Made by a program: the position numbers and the translations under genes. A stretch of 51,829 nt of DNA from CAYXZR01 sp964470025 (GTDB taxonomy: Bacteria; Patescibacteriota; Patescibacteriia; Buchananbacterales; UBA6539), in contig CAYXZR010000004.1 in assembly GCA_964470025.1 (NCBI GenBank), forward strand, positions 1-51,829. Direction: 5' to 3'. The notes under the pieces are model-generated. The model made no database searches. It saw nothing but the letters and a program-made list of their open reading frames with translations, and had not been told where the DNA came from. Shown piece by piece: positions 8,022 through 16,259 of the stretch. Numbering within the stretch: position 1 is the stretch's first letter; the number at the start of each line of letters is the position of its first letter.

Positions 8022-9077
8022 ATGTCAAAGGATTACTATAAGATACTCGGAGTAGACAAAAGTGCTTCGCAAGATGAAATAAAAAAAGCATTTAGAAAAG
8101 TTGCACATAAGTACCATCCCGATAAACAGGGAGGCGATGAGGCTAAGTTTAAAGAAGCGAATGAGGCGTATCAGGTGCTTAGCAACGCCCAGAAGCGACA
8201 GCAGTACGATCAGTTTGGCTCAGCTGCTTTTGGTCAAGGTGGAGGCCCTAGTGGTTTCGGTGGATTTGGTGGAGCTCAGGGTGCACAGTTTGATTTTGGA
8301 GATTTAGGCGACATCTTCGGAGATTTTTTTGGAGGTGGTGGTTCACGCCGAGGCGGTCGCAGTCACGCTGGTGCTGACTTACAAGTTGGCATTACTGTTG
8401 ATTTTGAAGAAGCAGTTTTTGGTTCTGAAAAAGAAATTGCTTTAGATAAAAATGATTCTTGTGCAGTTTGTTCTGGTAACGGAGTTGAACCAGGTTCAAA
8501 ATTTACAACTTGTGGCGAATGTAAAGGTGCTGGTCAAGTTGCTCGTAATGTTGGTTTTGGTATTAATTTTGCAAGTGTGTGTCCTACATGTCAGGGACAA
8601 GGCCAGATTCCTGAGAGAAAGTGTAAGCACTGTAATGGTTCAGGAGTTGAGCATAAGCGTAAAAATATTAAAGTAAAAATTCCTGCTGGGATTGACAATG
8701 GTCAAATGATCCGTCTAACTGGAGAGGGTCAGGCAGTAGGAGGGGGTAAGTCTGGCGATCTTTATATTAAGGTTTCAGTGCGGCCGAGTAAGAAGTTTGA
8801 GCGTAAAGGTTACGATATCATTAGTGCTCGTAATATTAGTATTTCTCAAGCAGTACTGGGTGCAAAGATTGATATCGTAACCCTTGATGGCGATGTAGCA
8901 ATGACTATCCCACCTGGTACTCAAAGTGGTACAGTTTTGCGTATTAAAGCAAAAGGCGTGCCTACTTTACATGATAAGTCACGAGGTGATCATTTGGTAA
9001 AGGTGACTATCGATATTCCTAAGAAATTAAATAAAAAGCAACGCAAGTTTTTTGAAGAATTATCTGAATTAGAGTAG
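8022..9077 (+). CDS. dnaJ: Co-chaperone DnaJ (Hsp40)
   Basis: 351 residues. The J domain (1-70) has the HPD motif in KYHPDKQGG. A Gly/Phe-rich linker follows (about 70-120). The zinc-finger domain carries four repeats of the CxxCxGxG type: CAVCSGNG, CGECKGAG, CPTCQGQG and CKHCNGSG. The C-terminal substrate-binding domains have the expected GDLYIKVSVRPSKKFERKG and IPPGTQSGTVLRIKAKGVP. It stimulates DnaK ATPase and delivers substrates. It starts one base after the exchanger stop, so the two are co-transcribed. A bidirectional terminator follows. Confidence 0.98.
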   Translation: MSKDYYKILGVDKSASQDEIKKAFRKVAHKYHPDKQGGDEAKFKEANEAYQVLSNAQKRQQYDQFGSAAFGQGGGPSGFGGFGGAQGAQFDFGDLGDIFGDFFGGGGSRRGGRSHAGADLQVGITVDFEEAVFGSEKEIALDKNDSCAVCSGNGVEPGSKFTTCGECKGAGQVARNVGFGINFASVCPTCQGQGQIPERKCKHCNGSGVEHKRKNIKVKIPAGIDNGQMIRLTGEGQAVGGGKSGDLYIKVSVRPSKKFERKGYDIISARNISISQAVLGAKIDIVTLDGDVAMTIPPGTQSGTVLRIKAKGVPTLHDKSRGDHLVKVTIDIPKKLNKKQRKFFEELSELE

Positions 9078-9083
9078 AGTTTT

Positions 9084-9114
9084 AAAAAACATAGTAGTGA
9101 ATACTATGTTTTTT
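9084..9114. terminator. Bidirectional terminator between dnaJ and the sensor kinase
   Basis: A 13-bp stem AAAAAACATAGTA/TACTATGTTTTTT around a 5-base loop, between two convergent genes. The A and T runs serve both strands. Confidence 0.9.
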
Positions 9115-12100
9115 AATTGATGCTTTTACTACCTTCTTTCTTCTTCATGCCAGTTTCTGGTAGTTGCACAACAAATGTTGTACCTTTGGCTTCTTCTGAG
9201 GTGAAGTCGATACTTCCGCCAGAGTGTTCGAGTATTGACTTGATAATATAGAGTCCTAGCCCAGTTCCATCGGTATCTGAATTTTTTGCATTATCAGCTC
9301 TAAAAAGTTTAGAAAATATTTTACTTTGCTGTTCTTTTGGTATGCCGATACCATTATCTGAAACAGCAATACGTATATTTTTATTATCTTTTTCTACTAG
9401 TACATCAACCTTTCCTCTGGCAGGAGTATACTTTACTGCGTTTGATAGTAAATTTTGAATAATTATTCTAAACAACTTAGGGTCAGCACTTATCTTTGAG
9501 ACACCTCTGCGAATAGTGGTTTTGACTTTGATTTTCTTACTGTGAATTATCGGTGTTAATTCTTTTATTACAGAAGTAAGTACATTTCGAATATTGATTG
9601 TTTCTGGTTCAACAGTAAATGTGCCCAGCTCAATTCGAGAAACGTTGAGTAGTGAGTTTACTAGTGCAACCATCCTTTGGCTGCCATTGTATATTTCTGA
9701 TAGGTACTCTTGTTGTTGTTTTGATATTTTTTTATTATCATCTAGTAACATTTCAGTATACCAGTTGATAAGTGAGAGAGGTGTGCGGAGCTGATGAGAT
9801 GCCAGTGATACAAACTCTGATTTTGCCTTGTCTATTTCTTTTTCGTTTGATATATCTCGAAATACCTGTACCGCACCAATTACGTTACCCTCTAAGATAA
9901 CAGGGGATACGGAAATGGCAACTGGAAATAGTGATCCATCTTTTTTCTTGTATAGATACTTTGTTGTATAATTTCTAATTCTTTTTTTACTTTGGAGCGT
10001 TTTTGTAATCGGCCGCTGAGTTGAAGGGACTGCCTGTTTTTTTTCATCAAATATTTTTAGAATGTCCGAGAGTTTTTTATTTTTAACTTCTTCTTTACTA
10101 AATCCAGTTATTGATTCAAATGGCTCATTAGTCAAGACGATTGTACCGTCTTCATCTGTAGCCACTAATCCATCGGCAATACTTAGAAGCATTGCTTCGT
10201 CTTTTGCTTTTGATTGTCTTAGATTTTCGGTTATTTTTTCTGCATAAACAATTGCGCGCTGACGGGATGAAAGCAGGATAAAGATTGTTAAGCTGATTAA
10301 TAAGCTAACGATAATACCAGCCAAAATAATCAGTATAGGAGCTACTTTACTGTAAAATGTTTCTCCATAGTCAGCAGTACTTTCAAACGTTACTGTCCAA
10401 GGTCTTCCCGCAACATAGAGCGTGTGATGTTTTACGAATCGGGGAGTGCTGTTATTTATTTTTTGTATATGGTCACTATAAAGTGTGCTTTCTTCGTCTT
10501 GTGTGATTCCATCAAATACCGTTAGGCCAATATTTTCTATACCTTCTTCTCCAATAATTCCTTCTATAAAATTTCTGGCACGGAAAGGACTGTAGGTGTA
10601 TCCGACAATATTTTCTCTTCTTTCACTTAATGTAGATGACTGTTTACCATTTTGATAATACGGAATATAGATTAAGAATCCTGGCTGCACGTCTTCATCG
10701 ATCTCTTGTACTAGTGTGATTTTTCCTGAGGCTCGAGCTTCAGCTGTATCACGCGCTTGTTCCATCGCTGCTTTTCTTATTGATTGTTGAAACATGTCAT
10801 AACCAAATGCTTGTTGATTTCTGATATCAAAAGGTTCTAGATATATAATACTGCTATATATATCTCGCTCTCCCTCGGGGCGAATGGTGTAGTCTGGAAA
10901 GCCTTGAGCTCTTATTTCTTCTATGTGTTGCTCAAGATTTTCTGGCTGGATAAATACCGAATAACCAATTCCTTGGATTCCGGGATAATTTTTTTCAATT
11001 TCTAATGAACCAATGTATGCTTTCCACTCACTTCTTTCAACACTCTCAGAAGCGGCAAATAAACCCTTTGCTCCATCAAGTACATTTATGTAAATATTTA
11101 CTCGGTCATTTATCTTGGTAATTGTTTCGTCAACTTGTCCATTAAATCTAATTTGCGCTTGATTTTGAAAACTTCTTTCAGTTGTACTGGCTAGTGTAAT
11201 AGTAAGAATAATAGAAAATAGTAGAACACTAAAAAGGAGTGCATTTCCTGCTAGGCTGAGTTGATTTTTTTGTTGTTGTCTAAATACACTTAGGAGAGCT
11301 ATCGCAGTTAGTGCCATGACAACCGCAGTGGATAGCGATGTGCCTAAAAAGAGTGGAATTTCCAATAGCTCGAGTGGTGCAAATAAATAGCCAGTGACAA
11401 CCAGGAAACTTAATAATGCAGAAATAATTAGAGTTATTTCAACGGCATATAATCGCTTTAGCGCCTTTATGTGTGATGCAATAATTGCAATACCCATCAA
11501 AAGGAAGCTGATAGCAGTAAATATTGCCATTGTACTACCAGTGGCTATAACCTGATCTGTAAATAATAGTTGATTAATTTTGGTAGGAATAATTCCATAA
11601 ATTTCCAGTAGTCTAGCCCCCGCTATAATCATAAGGGTTAGGACATTTGCAATATTTACATTTCGAGTTATGGTGGTCTGCAGTGCAATGGTGATGCCTA
11701 CTATAAAGAAGCAAATTGCCGTAATGGGGTTAACCGTTGATTTTAACGACGCAATTTTTACTAACTCAATATTATGCAGTGCCCAGCCAAATAGCACTAT
11801 TGCTGCAAGTGTTGATACAGCAAATCCAAGTGCAATAAAACTGGCTTTTCTAATTATTCTTTTTTTGTCCTCACTAATGTTTGTGACACTACTTAGAATT
11901 AAAATGAGTGCAATTACGGCGAGTGCAATTGGAATATAGTTGTTTGCTGTTGTTTGAATTGTTTTTGTCCAGCGTGCATCTGTCACATTTTGCTGAACAC
12001 TTTCTTCATTTAAAGTATTTGAAAAAGTGTTCCATGGGTTGATGATCTCTTTTGATGCTAGGTCATAGAAATAAGCAGTGGTCTCATCTTGGTAGTCAAT

Positions 12101-12733
12101 GATTGCTCCAGTTACAGGCTCAACCCATAGCTCTAGGTGAGGCTCTAAGATAACCCCACGATCTATGCCAACACCTGGTAAATGTCCTAGGTTGGCAGTT
12201 TGGTCAATGATTGTATTTTCGTAATTGGTTTCGTAGTGAAATACAGTGAGGCCAAATATTTCTTCTTTCTGTACATACTTCATCTTGGCGGGACCGTCGT
12301 AGTTGATGTGCCAATAGGTAAATTCCTGACCTTCTGTAAGATTACGTGGGGCGAATAGATATCCGTTGCGTTCTTTGTCACCACCAGTTGTATGAGCGCC
12401 TGAGTATCGATCTATGCTATATAGTCGTTCAACTGAGAATATTTTTTCATCTTCTGGTGTTCTGACATCAAATACATTATTGATAAGGAGTGTATTGTCT
12501 GAAGCAGTGATAGTCTCATAGGTAAAAGTAGTTTTTGAAAATATTACTCCTTCATATTCATGACTTTCTTCATTGTAAAAATTATCTGTTGAGACAACAG
12601 ACGCATTAAAAGAGAAATTTTCGGGCATTTTTAAAATTTCTGGCGAAATTACTTTTTGCCAGACTGGAATAATACTTAGCAATACTATGCCAAGTACCAA
12701 CTGAGTGAGATGTATCCCTCCGAATTTTTTCAT
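9113..12733 (-). CDS. Large membrane sensor histidine kinase with DUF3068-like, CHASE and PAS domains
   Basis: 1206 residues. Residues 1-285 resemble DUF3068 (PorA-type): a helix at 11-25, an external domain with the motif LYSIDRYSGAH and a second helix at 265-283. A multi-helix membrane region follows (about 298-510). A CHASE sensor domain lies at about 540-730, a helix at 800-822 and a PAS domain at about 845-960. HisKA has H980 in SLASHQLRTPL. The ATPase domain has N1098, DNGIGIP and GTGLGLY. All catalytic residues are present. It autophosphorylates on an external signal, but no response regulator lies in this window. The start at 12733 has a good GGGAGG Shine-Dalgarno sequence. Confidence 0.93.
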   Translation of the reverse strand: MKKFGGIHLTQLVLGIVLLSIIPVWQKVISPEILKMPENFSFNASVVSTDNFYNEESHEYEGVIFSKTTFTYETITASDNTLLINNVFDVRTPEDEKIFSVERLYSIDRYSGAHTTGGDKERNGYLFAPRNLTEGQEFTYWHINYDGPAKMKYVQKEEIFGLTVFHYETNYENTIIDQTANLGHLPGVGIDRGVILEPHLELWVEPVTGAIIDYQDETTAYFYDLASKEIINPWNTFSNTLNEESVQQNVTDARWTKTIQTTANNYIPIALAVIALILILSSVTNISEDKKRIIRKASFIALGFAVSTLAAIVLFGWALHNIELVKIASLKSTVNPITAICFFIVGITIALQTTITRNVNIANVLTLMIIAGARLLEIYGIIPTKINQLLFTDQVIATGSTMAIFTAISFLLMGIAIIASHIKALKRLYAVEITLIISALLSFLVVTGYLFAPLELLEIPLFLGTSLSTAVVMALTAIALLSVFRQQQKNQLSLAGNALLFSVLLFSIILTITLASTTERSFQNQAQIRFNGQVDETITKINDRVNIYINVLDGAKGLFAASESVERSEWKAYIGSLEIEKNYPGIQGIGYSVFIQPENLEQHIEEIRAQGFPDYTIRPEGERDIYSSIIYLEPFDIRNQQAFGYDMFQQSIRKAAMEQARDTAEARASGKITLVQEIDEDVQPGFLIYIPYYQNGKQSSTLSERRENIVGYTYSPFRARNFIEGIIGEEGIENIGLTVFDGITQDEESTLYSDHIQKINNSTPRFVKHHTLYVAGRPWTVTFESTADYGETFYSKVAPILIILAGIIVSLLISLTIFILLSSRQRAIVYAEKITENLRQSKAKDEAMLLSIADGLVATDEDGTIVLTNEPFESITGFSKEEVKNKKLSDILKIFDEKKQAVPSTQRPITKTLQSKKRIRNYTTKYLYKKKDGSLFPVAISVSPVILEGNVIGAVQVFRDISNEKEIDKAKSEFVSLASHQLRTPLSLINWYTEMLLDDNKKISKQQQEYLSEIYNGSQRMVALVNSLLNVSRIELGTFTVEPETINIRNVLTSVIKELTPIIHSKKIKVKTTIRRGVSKISADPKLFRIIIQNLLSNAVKYTPARGKVDVLVEKDNKNIRIAVSDNGIGIPKEQQSKIFSKLFRADNAKNSDTDGTGLGLYIIKSILEHSGGSIDFTSEEAKGTTFVVQLPETGMKKKEGSKSIN

Positions 12734-12771
12734 GCAAAGCCTCCCAACTTTTGAGTCAAATAATTGCTATT

Positions 12772-12800
12772 ATTGTAGCGTAAAAAAAAATATTTCACAA
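12772..12800 (-). promoter_or_regulatory. Promoter of the sensor kinase gene
   Basis: On the minus strand TTGTGA (12800-12795) and TACAAT (12777-12772) are 17 bases apart, 39 bases before the ATG at 12733. A GGGAGG Shine-Dalgarno sequence lies in between. Confidence 0.7.
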
Positions 12801-12822
12801 TACTTTTTTAATTTTTGCAAAT

Positions 12823-12850
12823 AAAAAACAGCGGCTTGCACCGCTGTTTT
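12823..12850 (-). terminator. Terminator after the SIMPL-domain gene
   Basis: Read on the minus strand, a 10-bp stem AAAACAGCGG/CCGCTGTTTT with a 6-base loop is followed by T residues. It separates the SIMPL-domain gene from the kinase gene. Confidence 0.88.
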
Positions 12851-12861
12851 CGGTAGATTTT

Positions 12862-13614
12862 TTATTTTACCTGGTAGTTGAGATTGATTTCGATTATAAC
12901 TTCATTGATACCACTTGGAATGCTGTCTCCGACTCCACCGCCACCTTTTCCTTCAAAGTAGTATGGTGTTCCTGGGTATGGTGGTTGTAGTAAGTTTTCC
13001 CACCAGCCGACGATCTTACCAAGCTTTACATCAGTTGCACTGGCAATATCATGTGCCTTATTTCGTGCATCAGCAATAGCTTTTAGTCTAGCTTCTTGCT
13101 TTAGTTCTTCGATGTTTGCTGTTTCAAATGTAATTCCGTTTACTTGATTTGCGCCAGCTTTTGTCGCTGAGGTAATTAATGAAGATATGATTTCATCTTC
13201 AGGTGCCAACTCTCGAACTTTAATAGTAACTTGTTGGTTTGCATTATAGCCAGCAAGAATTGATCGGTTTTCGATGTAGTCATATTGAGTGTAGACTGAG
13301 TATCCTTGTGTTTGAATGTCTTTTTCATCAATACCAAGTTCTTGTATTGCAGCAATTACTGCTTCCATTTTTTCGTTTAAGTTGCTAATAGCTATTTCTG
13401 ATGTTTCTGCTCGATCCACTAGAACACCAAGTTGTACGATTGCTGTATCTGGCTGATAGCTTACTTTGCCTTGACCAATGACGCTTACTTGCCATTGTTG
13501 TTCATTGACTATTTTGTCACGCAGGATTGAGACGATTACTACGCTGGCAAGTAGCAGCATGGCAATCAGCGTTAAGAGAACTTTTGGTGATGACCAGCTT
13601 TTGGTCGATTCCAT
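12862..13614 (-). CDS. SIMPL-domain (DUF541) envelope protein
   Basis: 250 residues. One N-terminal transmembrane helix lies at about 11-31. The rest is a SIMPL/DUF541 domain: WQVSVIGQGKVSYQPDTAIVQLGV at the start, a Gly-Tyr-Asn containing GYNANQQVTIKV in the middle, and KAIADARNKAHDIASATDVKLGKIVG, the characteristic helix. The final strand INEVIIEINLNYQV closes it. Family members are exported and have been linked to oxidative stress or signalling scaffolds, but no reaction is known. It is on the same strand as the sigma/anti-sigma pair upstream, 54 bases after the anti-sigma stop. An AATACT box three bases before its ATG could be its own -10. Confidence 0.9.
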   Translation of the reverse strand: MESTKSWSSPKVLLTLIAMLLLASVVIVSILRDKIVNEQQWQVSVIGQGKVSYQPDTAIVQLGVLVDRAETSEIAISNLNEKMEAVIAAIQELGIDEKDIQTQGYSVYTQYDYIENRSILAGYNANQQVTIKVRELAPEDEIISSLITSATKAGANQVNGITFETANIEELKQEARLKAIADARNKAHDIASATDVKLGKIVGWWENLLQPPYPGTPYYFEGKGGGGVGDSIPSGINEVIIEINLNYQVK

Positions 13615-13668
13615 ATTAGTATTTACTTGTTATTACATTGCCTTTAAAAATTGGCAATTCTTAAATAA

Positions 13669-15153
13669 TTATTGAATTGGTTCAGGTGAAGGAGCTGTTG
13701 GAGGTGGTACCGTGTCTATGAGTGGCTGAGCAGGAAGAATTTGTACTGGGCGCTCATTGAAGGCCTGTACAAGTGGAATAATGACTTTACTTGGGTAGTA
13801 TGGATGCCCTGCAGGTTTTTCAAGGACAGGGAAGAGGTATGCTGGTACATATAGTTGCTGCTCATTGCCGTTATTGAAAAAGTAGGTAAATCCATAGACA
13901 AGTTCAGGGGTGCCAAGTTTTACTTCTACATCGTTTGCAGTGATTTCTGGTGGAAGGTTGTTTTCTTCTTGTTTTTGAGTAATGAGCGCTTGAATGTTTG
14001 ATTCAATAGGATATGCAGATGCATCATACTGCTGTAGTGCTAATCCATATACGGCTGTTACTTGCATCGTAGGAATATGGATAGTTGCCTGTACGCCCTG
14101 CTGGTTTCCGCCTTGGTCATAGACTGGAATTTCACGAATGGTTAGTGGGTATACTACGGTTGCGTATTCTGGTGTGTAGTAGTCAGGGTTTGTTCTGACA
14201 AGTTCTAGTTGATTTTTGAATTCACTATTTACTTCTGGTTCACCATATTGATCAAGATTAATGTTGTATTTTTCAATAAAGCCATTTGCAGTGTTGATTA
14301 AAGTTTGATCATCTGGAACATCTTGTGGTCGAAGTGGCTCACGGAAGCTTGAAGTGTAGTAGTCAATTGGTAGCTCGTTGTGTAATGAAATTTGACCATT
14401 TCGAGTGTCGATGTTTACTCGTAGCCCTTGACGATTATTGCCTTCCATTAGTGAAATTGATTCAAACTGTAAGTCGTTGAGTTGCTGAAGATCAACTAAT
14501 CCTAGTCCAAATTGTGAAGCTAGGCCGCCAACTCTTGATGGGGTGGTGTTGCGACGCAATACCTCAAGTGTGTCTTGATCGAGGCCAAATTCTTCGCCAG
14601 CATAGCTGAATACAAAGCGAGTCGCTACAAAATCGGGGTCAGCGATTCGAGTAAGTCCTTGTGCGCCACCACCACCTGATTGTGGACGGGAGCTAATCAT
14701 TGCAGGAATTGGTTCGTCTACAGCGTTATCTGCTGCACTTTCTTCGGTGATAGTGTACTGTTCAACAGCGCCATATCCATCACCTTGAAAAGCTATTTCT
14801 CCAAAAGCATTGTCTTTGAGCATTGTTATTTTTGCTTCGGTATTTACACCAGCGTCAGTAACAAGTGAGCCGGGTGAGGTATTAGTAGAAAGTAGCGGCA
14901 CTAGTACTAGCGATGCTACTACTGCGCCACCAATAAGGTAGCCGAATTTTGAGAAGTATGAATTCATAGAAGGCGTAGATTCTTGTTGAGTTAATTTTCG
15001 ACGAAGACTTGCAACGAAGGCTTTGTCAAAATGTGTGTTAGGTTTTTGTGTGATAATTTTATCGATAATTTTTACTAGTTGATCTTCGTGCTGCTTAAGG
15101 CTTGGATCAATTGTGTAAAGCTCAGATAAAATGTTGGTGATTTTTTTGTTCAT
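13669..15153 (-). CDS. Large single-pass membrane protein, probable anti-sigma factor
   Basis: 494 residues. About 65 N-terminal cytoplasmic residues (NKKITNILSELYTIDPSLK...FVASLRRKL) have the look of an anti-sigma domain. A single transmembrane helix lies at about 71-88. The long external part (about 95-494) contains two or three beta-rich domains and ends in a Pro-rich tail (TVPPPTAPSPEPIQ). It starts 5 bases after the ECF sigma gene, so the two are translated together. There is no zinc-finger HxxxCxxC motif. The function as anti-sigma factor is inferred from position, topology and the frequent pairing in related genomes. What the external domain senses is unknown. Confidence 0.75.
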   Translation of the reverse strand: MNKKITNILSELYTIDPSLKQHEDQLVKIIDKIITQKPNTHFDKAFVASLRRKLTQQESTPSMNSYFSKFGYLIGGAVVASLVLVPLLSTNTSPGSLVTDAGVNTEAKITMLKDNAFGEIAFQGDGYGAVEQYTITEESAADNAVDEPIPAMISSRPQSGGGGAQGLTRIADPDFVATRFVFSYAGEEFGLDQDTLEVLRRNTTPSRVGGLASQFGLGLVDLQQLNDLQFESISLMEGNNRQGLRVNIDTRNGQISLHNELPIDYYTSSFREPLRPQDVPDDQTLINTANGFIEKYNINLDQYGEPEVNSEFKNQLELVRTNPDYYTPEYATVVYPLTIREIPVYDQGGNQQGVQATIHIPTMQVTAVYGLALQQYDASAYPIESNIQALITQKQEENNLPPEITANDVEVKLGTPELVYGFTYFFNNGNEQQLYVPAYLFPVLEKPAGHPYYPSKVIIPLVQAFNERPVQILPAQPLIDTVPPPTAPSPEPIQ

Positions 15154-15158
15154 ATATC

Positions 15159-15725
15159 TTATCTAACGAAAGAGGAGAGTAAAAGTAACAGAAGTAAGCC
15201 AGCTTTTTCTTGTCTTAGTTTGTTGATTGTTCTGCTAAACATGACTCTACAGCTTGCTTCTGATTTATCGAGGGCTTCTGCTATTTCAGAGTAGGAGAGT
15301 TCGTCCCAGATGCGCATCACAATAATGTCTCGTTGCTCTGAGGTGAGTTCGTGTAAGTACTGCTGCACTTCTTCGAGAAGTTGTTTGTTGTCAATGTCTC
15401 TTTGATAGTCTTCAGTTGTCCCTATGTCCCAAGCATCTTCAATGTCATTGGTTGATTTGTGTGTTCGGTAATGGTCAATAACTGTATTTCTTGCTATTTG
15501 GTATAGCCATGCTTGGAATGTGCCAGCGTCAGTTTTGAATCGTTCAATTGATCGAAGTGCTTTAAAAAAAGCTTCACTGGTTAAATCTTCTGCTGTTTGT
15601 TTGTGGTGTGTTTTATAATAGATAAAGTCGTATATTTTTTTAATATACTTATCATATAGCTTGCCAAACTCAGCAGTATCGCCAGCCTGGCAGCTTTGAA
15701 TTATTTTTATCTCTTTTTCATCCAT
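15159..15725 (-). CDS. ECF-type sigma factor, second copy in the window
   Basis: 188 residues. Region 2 spans about 15-90 (GKLYDKYIKKIYDFIYYKT, AEDLTSEAFFKALRSI, FQAWLYQIARNTVIDHYR). Region 4 spans about 115-172 (LTSEQRDIIVMRIWDELSYSEIAEALDKSEASCRVMFSRTINKLR). A leucine run at 177-183 near the C-terminus (GLLLLLLLSS) is odd for a soluble sigma factor and might help docking to the membrane or its partner. The gene is divergent from the small 15870 gene and shares a palindrome in the spacer. It resembles the first sigma factor at 1618 only in domain layout. Confidence 0.93.
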   Translation of the reverse strand: MDEKEIKIIQSCQAGDTAEFGKLYDKYIKKIYDFIYYKTHHKQTAEDLTSEAFFKALRSIERFKTDAGTFQAWLYQIARNTVIDHYRTHKSTNDIEDAWDIGTTEDYQRDIDNKQLLEEVQQYLHELTSEQRDIIVMRIWDELSYSEIAEALDKSEASCRVMFSRTINKLRQEKAGLLLLLLLSSFVR

Positions 15726-15767
15726 AGACAGTTGTATTTGTATTATACGATAAAATTAATGAAATGT

Positions 15768-15795
15768 AACATAGCTACCCTAGTCTTATTGTCAA
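15768..15795 (-). promoter_or_regulatory. Promoter of the second sigma/anti-sigma operon
   Basis: On the minus strand TTGACA (15795-15790) and TATGTT (15773-15768) lie 16 bases apart. The -35 forms one arm of the palindrome at 15787-15810. Confidence 0.55.
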
Positions 15796-15810
15796 TTATT
15801 ATTGACAATA
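15787..15810. promoter_or_regulatory. 24-bp palindrome joining two divergent -35 boxes
   Basis: TATTGTCAAT and ATTGACAATA form a perfect inverted repeat with a 4-base TATT centre. Each arm contains a TTGACA, one for each direction. It may be an operator that controls the sigma operon and the 15870 gene together, or simply two consensus -35 boxes placed back to back. Confidence 0.6.
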
Positions 15811-15830
15811 TTATGTTTCCTTAATATAGT
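15802..15830 (+). promoter_or_regulatory. Promoter of the 15870 gene
   Basis: TTGACA (15802-15807), 17 bases, TATAGT (15825-15830). This is one of the best sigma-70 promoters in the window. Confidence 0.88.
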
Positions 15831-15869
15831 GTAATATCGTTCATTGATAAACAAAGGAGGTGATCTGTG

Positions 15870-16259
15870 ATGGATTGCTTGTTACTGCTACTGGCCGCTT
15901 TCCTGATATGGTATTTATTGTTGAGATTAAGAAAGGTGAAAGCTGCTTCAAAGGGGACTGATGAGCTGATTAAGCTTACTCTGGGTACAGAAGAGATGAC
16001 TGTGCTTGAGCTGCAAGATGCTATCAGTGAAAAATACCATGAACATGTTGCTATTGGTGAACTGCAGCGCTCACTTGTCTGGTTATGGGTTAAACGTATT
16101 GTTATTTTTCGTCGAGTTGAAGACGAAGATACGGGTGAGGAGGATGTCCTCTATAGGCTAAACGGTAGGCGAAAGCGATCTAGGCTAAAAGATAAAAAAG
16201 ACACACTTGCTTCATGGCTTGATCGTTTTAGGATACCTACTTTTCAGCCAGCTCATTAA
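15870..16259 (+). CDS. Small membrane-anchored protein, possible winged helix
   Basis: 129 residues from the ATG at 15870; a GTG one codon earlier is also possible. The Shine-Dalgarno sequence AGGAGGTGAT (15855-15864) is a full-length match to the usual 16S 3' end, rare among the genes here. One hydrophobic helix lies at about 2-19, followed by basic residues that place the rest in the cytoplasm. Residues 40-100 (EMTVLELQDAI, GELQRSLVWLWVKRIVIFRRV, VLYRL) follow a helix-helix-helix-hairpin order that would suit a winged helix. This is inferred from pattern only. The gene is divergent from an ECF sigma operon and has its own promoter and terminator. I do not recognise the family. Confidence 0.7.
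   Translation: MDCLLLLLAAFLIWYLLLRLRKVKAASKGTDELIKLTLGTEEMTVLELQDAISEKYHEHVAIGELQRSLVWLWVKRIVIFRRVEDEDTGEEDVLYRLNGRRKRSRLKDKKDTLASWLDRFRIPTFQPAH

Noticed and set aside
13641..13662. Stem ATTGCC/GGCAAT between the anti-sigma and SIMPL genes
   Set aside because: Only 6 pairs with a 10-base loop and no T run on the minus strand, so not a terminator.
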